In this document: positions 1 through 5,975 of the stretch, piece by piece
Numbering within the stretch: position 1 is the stretch's first letter
Layout: each line of letters starts with the position of its first letter
From: Candidatus Geothermarchaeota archaeon
GTDB taxonomy: Archaea; Thermoproteota; Nitrososphaeria; Geothermarchaeales; JAUWBL01
Reading direction: 5' to 3'
Assembly: GCA_030601715.1 (NCBI GenBank)
Contig: JAUWBL010000028.1
Span: forward strand, 1-9,219
Length of the DNA: 9,219 nt
The notes under the pieces: model-generated
Told to the model about the DNA's origin: nothing
Databases searched by the model: none
Seen by the model: only the letters and a program-made list of their open reading frames with translations
Made by a program: the position numbers and the translations under genes

Positions 1-381
1 GCGGCGTTGCTTTCACCCTTGGACAACCTGTTATGGGACAGGCCAAGGCTGGAGGAGCTGTTCAACTTCTCCTACAAGTGGGAGATCTACCAGAAGGCGA
101 AGAAGCGGAGGTATGGGTACTACGCGATGCCTATCCTTGTCCGAGACAGGCTGGTGGGGAGAATCGACCCCAAGCTGGAGCGAGAGGAAAAGATGTTGGT
201 CTGTAACCTGTTCCAGATCGAACCAGAAGTCGATTTCGTGGATGTGGGACCTTACATAACGGATTGTGTTTATCGCTTAGCAGAATTCCTGGGGGCGAAG
301 AGAGTTGTAGTCAAGGGAGTGGAACCAGCTAGTCTTACAGGTTCTATCAAACGCAGATTCTTAGTCTCGGGGAAGGGCTGA
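1..381 (+). CDS. C-terminal fragment of a YcaQ/HTH_42-type winged-helix protein
   Basis: The reading frame is open from the first base of the window (GCG GCG TTG...), so this is the 3' end of a longer gene; TTG at 7 is probably not its real start. The visible 126 residues contain the run L-S-P-L-D-N-L-L-W-D-R followed by LFNFSYKWEIY and KKRRYGYYAMPIL, then DRLVGRIDPKLERE. This pattern is characteristic of the C-terminal part of the HTH_42 (YcaQ/AlkX-like) family, which includes DNA glycosylases acting on alkylated or cross-linked purines. The N-terminal winged helices and the catalytic region lie outside the window, so activity cannot be judged. The family call is from recognition of the motifs; the DNA-repair role is known for some bacterial members and only inferred here. 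Confidence 0.8.
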   Translation, partial: AALLSPLDNLLWDRPRLEELFNFSYKWEIYQKAKKRRYGYYAMPILVRDRLVGRIDPKLEREEKMLVCNLFQIEPEVDFVDVGPYITDCVYRLAEFLGAKRVVVKGVEPASLTGSIKRRFLVSGKG

Positions 382-421
382 CGTATTCAGAGCAAGGGGG
401 AGTTCTGTGCGAACCGCTCTC

Positions 422-428
422 TTTATCT
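422..428 (+). promoter_or_regulatory. Possible archaeal TATA box (TTTATCT)
   Basis: TTTATCT lies about 36-42 bp upstream of the ATG at 464, which would put a transcript start near 450 and a leader of roughly 14 bases. It is the best AT-rich element in the short gap after the first gene. The match is weak and the downstream gene could equally be read through from upstream. Confidence 0.3.
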
Positions 429-463
429 GTTTGACCCTAAGATCATAGAATATAGTGATCTGT

Positions 464-685
464 ATGAGTGGGATGCGTCCGAGGTTTTGGCTGCCGGTGT
501 CGGTGTCGATCGTCGTGGGAATCGGCTGGTTGGTGGTTATCCTGTGGCACACCGCCTTCTGGTCGGGGGACTTCAGCCTCTTCCAAAACATCGTCATCGC
601 GCTGGTCTCCTTCCTCTTGGCGGGTGGCCTCATCGCCATCGCGTGGGTAGCCTGGGGCGTCAGGTTCTGGCGTGGCAGCTGGTAG
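464..685 (+). CDS. Small two-helix membrane protein
   Basis: This 73-residue protein is mostly two hydrophobic segments, about residues 9-30 and 42-66, joined by a short polar loop (HTAFWSGDF), with arginines before the first helix and after the second, consistent with both ends being cytoplasmic. I chose ATG 464 because GTGAT at 455-459, matching the 3' part of an archaeal Shine-Dalgarno site, sits 4 bases upstream. GTG 455 and ATG 473 are possible alternatives. It follows the YcaQ-type gene by 82 bases on the same strand and converges with the MFS gene. No family is recognised. The reading frame is supported by its membrane-like composition and the absence of a better frame on either strand. 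Confidence 0.65.
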   Translation: MSGMRPRFWLPVSVSIVVGIGWLVVILWHTAFWSGDFSLFQNIVIALVSFLLAGGLIAIAWVAWGVRFWRGSW

Positions 686-793
686 GGCCGGTTTCGTCAT
701 CTTCGCGTAACCAGACTCATACCGGAGAGTTCGGGAATCGCAGTTCTGGCGGTGAGGCAGGTTACGTGGATCGACTCTGAGTCCACTGCCTAG

Positions 794-2029
794 TTATTTC
801 TCTCTGGTCTCAGGTTCATGAACGAGCCAGACGATAAGAATGATTTGGGGTACGATGAAGATGGCTAGAAGAAGGAAGGGGAGCTGCCGGGAGACGGTCT
901 CGTAGAGGAGACCGCCGATGAGGGTCCCTATGGACATCAAGATATAGCTGAAGAACTGAGACGAGCCTATGACCTTGCCCCGCAGGGTCTGGGGGACGAG
1001 GTCAGCTTGCAGGGCGGTGAGACTTGAGTTGGAGAGGATCACGGCGAGACCGAAGAGGGGCAGGGCTAAGAAGAGGCGGGTCAGGTCGCCGTAGACGAAG
1101 AGGAGAACGGCTGGCACAAAGACAAACTGGGACAGCACGAGGGGCTTCTTCCTGCCTACCTTGTCAACGAGCTTGCCTACCGGTACAGCCGCAACTATCA
1201 TGGTAATGGAGAACAGGATGAGGACGAAGGGCCACTGTGCCTCTAGTATACCCAGTTCCTCGACCGCGTAAAGGAGGAAGTAGGGGAACACCATGGCGAA
1301 GGAGAAGCTCCCAATGAGGTTCACCAAGAAAAGATAGAACATGGACCTATCCACCCGTCTCCAGATGCCGAGTCCCTCTCTTAGGGCCGGGGGGTAGGAC
1401 TTGAGTATGTCGCCTCTGCTCACCTTACGTGCCTTGACCACCGTCTCACTGAGGCGAAGCCTGATGACAGCTGCCGCGAGGAACATGACGAAGGCGATCA
1501 TGTAAGCGATCCTAACGCCGTCGATCAGGCCCCACGTGATGAAGAAGAAGCCAGCTATGAGTGGCGCAGGTGTGGTGGCAACGCGCTCGATGAGGAATAT
1601 GATGGAGAATCCCATGCCTCTTCTCTCTGGCGGTACGCTGTCTGATATCATGGCCATGAGAGCGGGCTGGTAGATGAGGCATAGGCTCTGAAAGACGGCT
1701 CCAACGAGGATGAGATGCCATGTGGGGGCGAGGGCATAGAAGAGGTAGGAGAAGGCGACTCCGAAGGTCATGCTGGAGACGAGCCATCTTCGCCCGAACT
1801 TGTCGGCTAGGTAGCCTCCGGGGAACTGTACCGCGGCCAGAGCTACGAAGGAGGCGAACCCTATGATGCCTATCGTCGTAGCGGTTCCGCCCAGCCCCGT
1901 CACGTAGAGGGCGTAATAGGTTTCAGGGATCTCTCTGCCAAAGTCCATGAGTATCCAGCTCATCACGAGGACTAGGTAGTTGCCGTGGATGAAGGAGAAC
2001 TCGGTGCGAAGCTTCTCGAGGATGCCCAT
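794..2029 (-). CDS. MFS transporter
   Basis: A 411-residue polytopic membrane protein of the Major Facilitator Superfamily, expected to move a small solute across the cytoplasmic membrane, typically by proton or ion coupling. It has about twelve hydrophobic segments. The MFS motif A is clear in the loop between helices 2 and 3 (GGYLADKFGRR, residues 71-81), with its counterpart in the second half (GKLVDKVGRKK, 285-295). The central cytoplasmic loop, about 191-228, is basic. Substrate cannot be told from sequence; drug-efflux-type and metabolite MFS members share these features. It starts at ATG 2029, 32 bases after the stop of the winged-helix gene, with only a weak ribosome site. It is therefore probably cotranscribed with that gene, and the small regulator may control it. 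Confidence 0.92.
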   Translation of the reverse strand: MGILEKLRTEFSFIHGNYLVLVMSWILMDFGREIPETYYALYVTGLGGTATTIGIIGFASFVALAAVQFPGGYLADKFGRRWLVSSMTFGVAFSYLFYALAPTWHLILVGAVFQSLCLIYQPALMAMISDSVPPERRGMGFSIIFLIERVATTPAPLIAGFFFITWGLIDGVRIAYMIAFVMFLAAAVIRLRLSETVVKARKVSRGDILKSYPPALREGLGIWRRVDRSMFYLFLVNLIGSFSFAMVFPYFLLYAVEELGILEAQWPFVLILFSITMIVAAVPVGKLVDKVGRKKPLVLSQFVFVPAVLLFVYGDLTRLFLALPLFGLAVILSNSSLTALQADLVPQTLRGKVIGSSQFFSYILMSIGTLIGGLLYETVSRQLPFLLLAIFIVPQIILIVWLVHEPETREK

Positions 2030-2061
2030 TAGGTACTCACGTTACGATATCAGCCGGGAAG

Positions 2062-2334
2062 CTACTCCTCGCCGAGGTAGGTCATGTACCCTCTCATCTT
2101 GTGATAGGTCTTCAAGAAGTCTCTACCTCGAACCGTGATTATGTACCGGTCAACGTTTCCTCTCTCTAATCGTGCCAGTCCATAGGAAACCAACGTTCTC
2201 AGGAACGTCTTCGCCCGGTCGTTGGGCAGACCGGAACCGTAGGCGATCCTCGTGAGGTTCCACCCTTCCGGCTGGCTCTTCATGACCATCAACATGTCCG
2301 CGTATATGTCTACTCTCTGCCTCTTCTTCACCAC
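2062..2334 (-). CDS. Small winged-helix DNA-binding protein (ArnR1-like, HTH_45 type)
   Basis: About 90 residues, starting at tandem GTG codons (2334 or 2331). The frame stays open further upstream, but that part would overlap the 3' end of the solenoid gene and is arginine- and proline-rich shadow sequence, so I reject the longer start. From the start, helix 1 covers about residues 5-19 (VDIYADMLMVMK), helix 2 about 25-35 (NLTRIAYGSGL), the recognition helix about 36-52 (PNDRAKTFLRTLVSYGL), the wing about 53-66 (ARLERGNVDRYIIT), and a final helix follows. This arrangement matches single-domain archaeal winged-helix regulators related to ArnR1. It sits 41 bases after the solenoid gene and 32 bases before the MFS gene. 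Likely roles are autoregulation or control of either neighbour, which is inference from position. Confidence 0.82.
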   Translation of the reverse strand: MVKKRQRVDIYADMLMVMKSQPEGWNLTRIAYGSGLPNDRAKTFLRTLVSYGLARLERGNVDRYIITVRGRDFLKTYHKMRGYMTYLGEE

Positions 2335-2358
2335 AGATCCCTGGGGGCTTGGTCCGGC

Positions 2359-2366
2359 TCTTATTG
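2359..2366 (-). promoter_or_regulatory. Weak TATA-like element ahead of the winged-helix gene
   Basis: On the minus strand CAATAAGA is centred about 31 bp upstream of the GTG start, so a transcript would begin within a few bases of the start codon (near-leaderless). No convincing Shine-Dalgarno precedes the tandem GTGs, which fits that reading. The match to a TATA consensus is poor and readthrough from the solenoid gene would also express this gene. Confidence 0.3.
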
Positions 2367-2375
2367 AAGGCGCGG

Positions 2376-3566
2376 TCAGAGGGGAGGCTTGGGAAGCTCG
2401 GCGACCTTCTGGGTCTCTTGGGAGAGCTTCACCCTGTCCTCGATCTCTACAGACTCGGTGTAGAGGATCTTCCCTCGCACCTCGCAACGAGACTCCAAGA
2501 CAATCGTCTTCCCGTAGAGGTTGTCGGCCTTCGCCCGTTCCTCCAAGATTATCGAGCCCCCATGTATATCTTCGACCGACGCCCTCTCCGAGACCACGAT
2601 CTCCTCAGCCACAACAGGTCCGTTGACCTTGCCCCTTCTGCCGATCTCGAAGCTCTGGCACCGCACCCCCTCAGGTACGTTAATCCGACCTCCAACCTCG
2701 ACCCGTCCGTCTGCCATCACCCTGCTGCTGCGAAGCACCCCCCCTACCTCCAAGTTACGGCAGGCGAGTTGCTCTTTCACGTCGACTACGCCCCCGACTT
2801 CGATGTCTCTCTGCAGAGTAAGTTTGCCTCGCACTACGAACTTGCCGCCGACTTCTACCTCCCCACCGGAGGCGTCGCCGTCGATCTCCGCCTTTCCTCC
2901 AGCATCGATTGATTCGAACTCGAAGTCTCCATCTACTTCGAGTTTGCCTCCCACATCGACCGATCCACCCTTGGATCCACCTGCTAACTTGACCTTCCCT
3001 CCGACGTCTATATCCGAAAAATCTAGATCTTCACTAGATACGAAGACGCCTCCGACACTCACTCCCCTCCGGATCTCCCCACCAGCTATCTTTGCCTTTC
3101 CTCCGACTGAGAGTTCATCGATGGCCACTTTACCCGCTACCTCGAGGGAACCACCAACTCGCACATCGTCCGAAGCCAGCCCACCGGCCAGCACAGCTTT
3201 TCCCCCCACGGTCAGAGAGGCAGCCTTGACATTCTTCTCTACATCCAGTCTTCCACCCACTTTGGCTTCTTCACACTCCAAAGCCCCCCCTACACGCAGT
3301 CTCCTTCCTACATCGATGTCTGAGGCCTCTAGGTTGCCGGAAACGAGTACATCGCCGCCGCCCTTCCAGAGTCTTCCCTTGGCGACCAAACGTCTGGCCT
3401 TCAGCGTCCCTCTAAATGTGCAGTCTCCCTCGCACCGAACCACTCCTCCAACCACGATCTCCCCATTCTCTCCTTCCACAACAGCACCGGCGCCAAGTAT
3501 CAGGTCGCCCTCAACTCGCCCGACTTTCTGAGTTGCCTTGGGAGGCACCTTCACGTCTTTGCTCAT
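2376..3566 (-). CDS. Long bactofilin-like beta-solenoid (polymer-forming) protein
   Basis: A 396-residue soluble protein made almost entirely of short repeats. A V-G-G (or A-G-G) core recurs at residues 86, 103, 120, 137, 154, 171, 188, 205, 222 and 239, then 257, 274, 291 and 308. The spacing is exactly 17 residues with a single 18-residue step. Residues 310-382 keep a looser hydrophobic/Gly pattern that resembles classical bactofilins most closely. No signal peptide or membrane segment is visible. Bactofilins form right-handed beta-helices that polymerise end to end into non-polar filaments with about six turns per subunit; this protein would have roughly twenty. In archaea the halofilins are relatives with roles in cell shape. 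ATG 3566 is chosen because GAGGT lies 7 bases upstream and overlaps the stop of the preceding gene. The fold call is strong; filament formation is inferred. Confidence 0.85.
   Translation of the reverse strand: MSKDVKVPPKATQKVGRVEGDLILGAGAVVEGENGEIVVGGVVRCEGDCTFRGTLKARRLVAKGRLWKGGGDVLVSGNLEASDIDVGRRLRVGGALECEEAKVGGRLDVEKNVKAASLTVGGKAVLAGGLASDDVRVGGSLEVAGKVAIDELSVGGKAKIAGGEIRRGVSVGGVFVSSEDLDFSDIDVGGKVKLAGGSKGGSVDVGGKLEVDGDFEFESIDAGGKAEIDGDASGGEVEVGGKFVVRGKLTLQRDIEVGGVVDVKEQLACRNLEVGGVLRSSRVMADGRVEVGGRINVPEGVRCQSFEIGRRGKVNGPVVAEEIVVSERASVEDIHGGSIILEERAKADNLYGKTIVLESRCEVRGKILYTESVEIEDRVKLSQETQKVAELPKPPL
2637..3311 (-). repeat. 51-bp periodic coding repeat (17-codon beta-solenoid units)
   Basis: Within the solenoid gene the codons for V-G-G recur every 51 bases from residue 86 to residue 308, giving thirteen complete units and the start of another, with one 54-base step between residues 239 and 257. 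A typical unit reads V-G-G-K-x-x-V-x-G followed by eight variable residues. The units differ at many bases, so the DNA repeat is old or diversified rather than a recent tandem expansion. Confidence 0.85.
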
Positions 3567-3571
3567 CTGTG

Positions 3572-3787
3572 CTACCTCAGTTGTAGCCGTAGATTGTGGG
3601 CGAGGAACCTACCCCTCTTCTCTGCGATTCCCCCTCTGACGGACCGGGTAATCCTTTCGCTAGCTAGGGATCCTAGCGCGCGATCCTTGAAGGGGTTCTC
3701 GATGGTCTCCTTTGCGAAGCCTTCGAGAGTTCTCGGATCGACAGGGCTTACCCCTGAGATAGAAGAGCTGTTTTCGAAACCGGACAT
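3572..3787 (-). CDS. 71-residue protein of unknown function, coupled to the solenoid gene
   Basis: I do not recognise this protein. It is soluble, with a Ser/Pro-containing N-terminal third (NSSSISGVSPVDP) followed by a basic, partly amphipathic region from about residue 45 (ERITRSVRGGIAEKRGRFL) that could form a helix binding nucleic acid, membrane or the solenoid. Support for it being a gene: a TATA-like box at 3817-3824 places a transcript start about 7 bases before ATG 3787, its codons resemble those of neighbours, and its stop lies inside the ribosome site of the solenoid gene only 5 bases from that start. The opposing plus-strand frame through the same bases lacks these signals. A small partner or anchor of the solenoid is a plausible but untested role. 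Confidence 0.55.
   Translation of the reverse strand: MSGFENSSSISGVSPVDPRTLEGFAKETIENPFKDRALGSLASERITRSVRGGIAEKRGRFLAHNLRLQLR
3574..3578 (-). promoter_or_regulatory. Shine-Dalgarno GAGGT of the solenoid gene, overlapping an upstream stop
   Basis: On the minus strand the string GAGGTAG carries both a GAGGT ribosome site, 7 bases before ATG 3566, and the TAG stop (3574-3572) of the 71-residue gene. The two genes are therefore likely translationally coupled. This arrangement fixes the solenoid start and is the main support for the small upstream gene being real. Confidence 0.7.
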
Positions 3788-3816
3788 TTCTGTTCAAGAG
3801 AGCACCCTTCGAATTC

Positions 3817-3824
3817 TACTTAAA
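3817..3824 (-). promoter_or_regulatory. TATA box TTTAAGTA of the 71-residue/solenoid unit
   Basis: TTTAAGTA on the minus strand is centred about 33 bp upstream of ATG 3787, predicting a transcript with a leader of roughly 7 bases. It is embedded in the 10-mer CACCTTTAAG (3819-3828), which also occurs at the promoter of the gene at 7129. It is the best candidate promoter for the 71-residue, solenoid, winged-helix and MFS genes. Confidence 0.55.
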
Positions 3825-3841
3825 GGTGAGGCACGGTCTGT

Positions 3842-3858
3842 GGTCACATCTTGTGACC
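3842..3858. promoter_or_regulatory. Perfect 17-bp palindrome GGTCACA-TCT-TGTGACC
   Basis: Two perfectly complementary 7-base arms flank a 3-base centre. The element begins directly after the TAA stop (3861-3859) of the 153-residue membrane protein and lies 18 bp upstream of the TATA-like box of the 71-residue/solenoid unit, roughly 50-65 bp before its predicted transcript start. The size and symmetry suit a dimeric winged-helix protein and the position suits an activator site. As RNA it would form a tight hairpin with a 3-base loop at the 3' end of the upstream message, but there is no following U-run, so it is not a standard terminator. Confidence 0.6.
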
Positions 3859-4320
3859 TTAACTGGCTGAAGGGGCTCTCTTTTCCACCGCGTAGGCCAT
3901 GGCTCCATAGATCACGACCAATATGCCCGCTGTCATAAACGAGTACAGAACGAGCAGCGACCCCGTGAGAACTTCGCCCGAGTACTGGAAGATAAAGTAT
4001 CCGATACCGACGTAGGCCACCGCCCTGAAGAACTCTCTAAGGACGCTTCGGTTGCTCTGACCGCCCGCCGCCCTCATTGCCCCCAATAAAACGTTCCTCA
4101 CTGCCACTAGGAAAAGGAAGGTGTAGGCCGCCACCACCAAGGCTTGTGATGGTTGCAAGACCTGATCTTCAACGAGCCGCATGAAAGTCTCCCACAGGTC
4201 GGAGAAAACGCGTGGGTGAGTGAACCAGATGTAGCCGACAATCATAAGAATGCCTCCGAAGGCGACGGTGTCTATGGCGCCGCCGAGCCGCCTTCTCCTC
4301 CTGCCAGAGCTTCCTCCCAC
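3859..4320 (-). CDS. Four-helix membrane protein with an Arg-rich N terminus
   Basis: A 153-residue protein of unknown function with hydrophobic segments at about residues 16-34, 57-79, 97-112 and 118-144. A run of arginines at 7-11 before the first helix and basic residues after the last (EKR) place both ends in the cytoplasm. GTG 4320 is the first start after an in-frame stop, and GGAGGAG at 4332-4338 lies 11 bases upstream. It follows the EK-tailed 125-residue membrane protein by 29 bases, so the two are almost certainly cotranscribed. The first-helix region (DTVAFGGILMIVGYI) resembles that of the EK-tailed protein at 5976-6455, so it may be a distant member of the same group with a longer loop between helices 1 and 2. 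No enzymatic motif is seen. Confidence 0.75.
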   Translation of the reverse strand: MGGSSGRRRRRLGGAIDTVAFGGILMIVGYIWFTHPRVFSDLWETFMRLVEDQVLQPSQALVVAAYTFLFLVAVRNVLLGAMRAAGGQSNRSVLREFFRAVAYVGIGYFIFQYSGEVLTGSLLVLYSFMTAGILVVIYGAMAYAVEKRAPSAS

Positions 4321-4349
4321 GGTTCAGTCAACTCCTCCGCAAGCACGGC

Positions 4350-4727
4350 TCAGAGGGCCCTTGATGCCCCCCAGATTATGACCAGGATCCCCACCAAGAT
4401 CAGGAAGAACGGGAAGCCGAGATCCCCCGCTATCGTCTCCCCTATCTCAAAGAATAGACCCGCGGCGATCATCACAACCCCCCATGTGATCCTGCCTCTG
4501 CTGAGGCCCCTTCTCCTGCCTGTGGCTGAACGGACAGCTGAGTCGAGGAGCAGGATCACTCCGGCGAAGAAGACGAAGGTCCACCACCAAGAACTGACCA
4601 GCTCTTGGCGCTCGAGAAACATGGACGCGCCGACGGCGATTACGATGAGGCCCCAGAACAGGTAGCTCAGAGAGTCCACCTCCATCGTCCTCTCCCTCTT
4701 CTCTCCCTTCTCGGACTTCTCCCCCAT
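4350..4727 (-). CDS. EK-tailed four-helix membrane protein, paralogue 2
   Basis: A 125-residue protein that opens with a short charged tail (GEKSEKGEKRER, residues 2-13) followed by four hydrophobic segments at about 19-38, 45-64, 80-96 and 103-121. It aligns with the protein at 5976-6455: both have a Trp-rich entry to helix 2, then L-L-L-D-x-x-V-R-x-A, an Arg-rich loop, a G-R-x-x-x-G-V entry to helix 3, and a Gly-rich helix 4 after Pro. The shape resembles small LiaF/DUF5668-like membrane domains, but I cannot assign the family. ATG 4727 is supported by GAGGGGG ending 4 bases upstream and a TATA-like box further up. It shares a unit with the four-helix protein downstream. The tail may bind a cytoplasmic partner. 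Confidence 0.8.
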   Translation of the reverse strand: MGEKSEKGEKRERTMEVDSLSYLFWGLIVIAVGASMFLERQELVSSWWWTFVFFAGVILLLDSAVRSATGRRRGLSRGRITWGVVMIAAGLFFEIGETIAGDLGFPFFLILVGILVIIWGASRAL

Positions 4728-4756
4728 GGAACCCCCTCAAGATAGACAAAGTTGAG

Positions 4757-4766
4757 TAAATAATAC
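4757..4766 (-). promoter_or_regulatory. TATA box GTATTATTTA ahead of the EK-tailed gene
   Basis: This is one of the most AT-rich stretches in the window. Its centre is about 34 bp upstream of ATG 4727, which gives a short leader that still includes the GAGGGGG ribosome site at 4732-4738. It lies in the 46-base gap after the GH3-type gene and indicates a separate transcript for the two small membrane proteins. Confidence 0.6.
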
Positions 4767-4773
4767 TTTCGGT

Positions 4774-5931
4774 TCACAGCAGACTTAGAAGATAGCGGAC
4801 GGTGCGGTTGGCTAGATATGTGAGAAGCACAGTGGGCTTCCTTCGACCGATGACTCTATAGTGGTGCGCTCCGTGGCACTCCACTATGTCCCCGATCTCG
4901 TACCGCGGGAACAGGGTGGATGAGATTATCAGGCTTCCCCACTGGCCGGGCCGCATCTCGTGCAGCATCTTGACCTTCCTACCCACCTTGACCTCGAAGA
5001 GGTACGTGTCGAAGTTCGGCGTGACGAAGGGCTCTTCGTCTAGCTGCTGGGCAAACACGCCTTCTGTGGCGCCGTACACCTCCACTATAGAGACATCACC
5101 ATACGTGGCTCTCAGCCGACCGGCGTGACGAGTCGGGATGTTTGGAACGCTGGAACATATCAAGAGTTTCAGATTTCGCCACAGATCCCTTGGATAAACC
5201 CCGTGGTGTCTCCTCACAAAGGCGGCGAACGAGTGCATGACCGGCACGACGCCACCTAGAGTTCGTACATCTTCGTCTCGGGCGCTCCCATACACGACCT
5301 CGAACCGTCTGTTCCAGTCCTCTTTGGAGAGACCGGTTGCCGCCGCGTCCACGGCCTCCGAAGCGGGCACAAACCCAAATCCCTGTCCACTCACGTTCTC
5401 CCCAGACTCACCCGCCACGAACTGCATCGCATACTTGGCGAAGATGCCCGAGCTGTACCCGTAAGGGAGTTCTTCTGGATCCGATTCCAACTCGCCTACC
5501 GTTGCCGGGAAGTTCAGGTTCAAGCTCTTGCCCAGCAGCGGTGAGAAGTCCTCCGTCCTGTAGATGAAGTTTAGAAAGGCACGCGCTCCGCACACCATCA
5601 CCTCCTTCACCATGGTTGGAGTCACCGGGATCATCTTGGGTTCTCCCGTCGAACCCCTTGTCATGGCCCAGCATACCGGTGGCTCCGTAAGCAAGGCTTT
5701 GTAATCCCCTCGGCTTGCGGCCTGTAGGTACGGCCGAAAGCCCTCGAAACTCATTATAGGGATCGTGCTGCGGTAGGAGTCCAGGTCTTCGACACGTGTG
5801 AATCCATGATCCACACCAAAGGCAGTCTCGGAGTGAGTCTGCAGGATACGGTCCAGAACCTTCAGCTGGGCCGAATCAACATCTCGCAGAGAATCGTACA
5901 GTGGAGGGAGAACCTCGCCTAGGATCTCCAT
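4774..5931 (-). CDS. GH3-family acyl-adenylating enzyme lacking its C-terminal domain
   Basis: A 385-residue member of the GH3 branch of the adenylate-forming superfamily. These enzymes activate a carboxylic acid with ATP and pass the acyl group to an amino acid; substrates of archaeal members are not known. Visible motifs, counted from ATG 5931, are the family N-terminal pattern FGVDHGF (about 38-44), the phosphate loop TRGSTGEPK (91-99), the adenine/acyl motif VYGATEG (285-291) and the ribose-binding motif RYEIGD (343-348). The protein ends about 37 residues after RYEIGD, whereas usual members run to roughly 500-600 residues with a mobile C-terminal domain. Only 46 bases separate its stop from the next gene, so the domain is absent rather than frameshifted. 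A TTG 18 bases upstream is a possible alternative start. It lies 44 bases after the EK-tailed gene at 5976. Confidence 0.85.
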   Translation of the reverse strand: MEILGEVLPPLYDSLRDVDSAQLKVLDRILQTHSETAFGVDHGFTRVEDLDSYRSTIPIMSFEGFRPYLQAASRGDYKALLTEPPVCWAMTRGSTGEPKMIPVTPTMVKEVMVCGARAFLNFIYRTEDFSPLLGKSLNLNFPATVGELESDPEELPYGYSSGIFAKYAMQFVAGESGENVSGQGFGFVPASEAVDAAATGLSKEDWNRRFEVVYGSARDEDVRTLGGVVPVMHSFAAFVRRHHGVYPRDLWRNLKLLICSSVPNIPTRHAGRLRATYGDVSIVEVYGATEGVFAQQLDEEPFVTPNFDTYLFEVKVGRKVKMLHEMRPGQWGSLIISSTLFPRYEIGDIVECHGAHHYRVIGRRKPTVLLTYLANRTVRYLLSLL

Positions 5932-5975
5932 GGGGGACTCAACCCTCAACGGCTTCGTCCTCTGTTAGAGATCTT

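Noticed and set aside
773..783. Palindrome GACTC-T-GAGTC between the convergent genes
   Set aside because: The single-base centre cannot form a hairpin loop, there is no T-run, and an 11-bp palindrome in a convergent gap may be chance.
2335..2487. N-terminal extension of the winged-helix frame to 2487
   Set aside because: It would overlap the 3' end of the solenoid gene, is Arg/Pro-rich without domain character, and the winged-helix domain is complete from the tandem GTG codons.
2521..3531. Long plus-strand open frame (336 codons) opposite the solenoid gene
   Set aside because: It is a shadow of the repeat array: its product is monotonous Pro/Ser/Thr, it has no ribosome site, and the minus-strand frame shows a clear periodic fold.
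3594..3938. Plus-strand frame of 114 codons opposite the 71-residue gene and the end of the four-helix protein
   Set aside because: It crosses the ends of two better-supported minus-strand genes, begins at TTG without a ribosome site, and has no recognisable features.
4447..4749. Minus-strand frame of 100 codons over the EK-tailed protein at 4350-4727
   Set aside because: It is an out-of-frame shadow rich in Arg, Gly and His; the overlapping membrane-protein frame has a ribosome site, a promoter and a paralogue.
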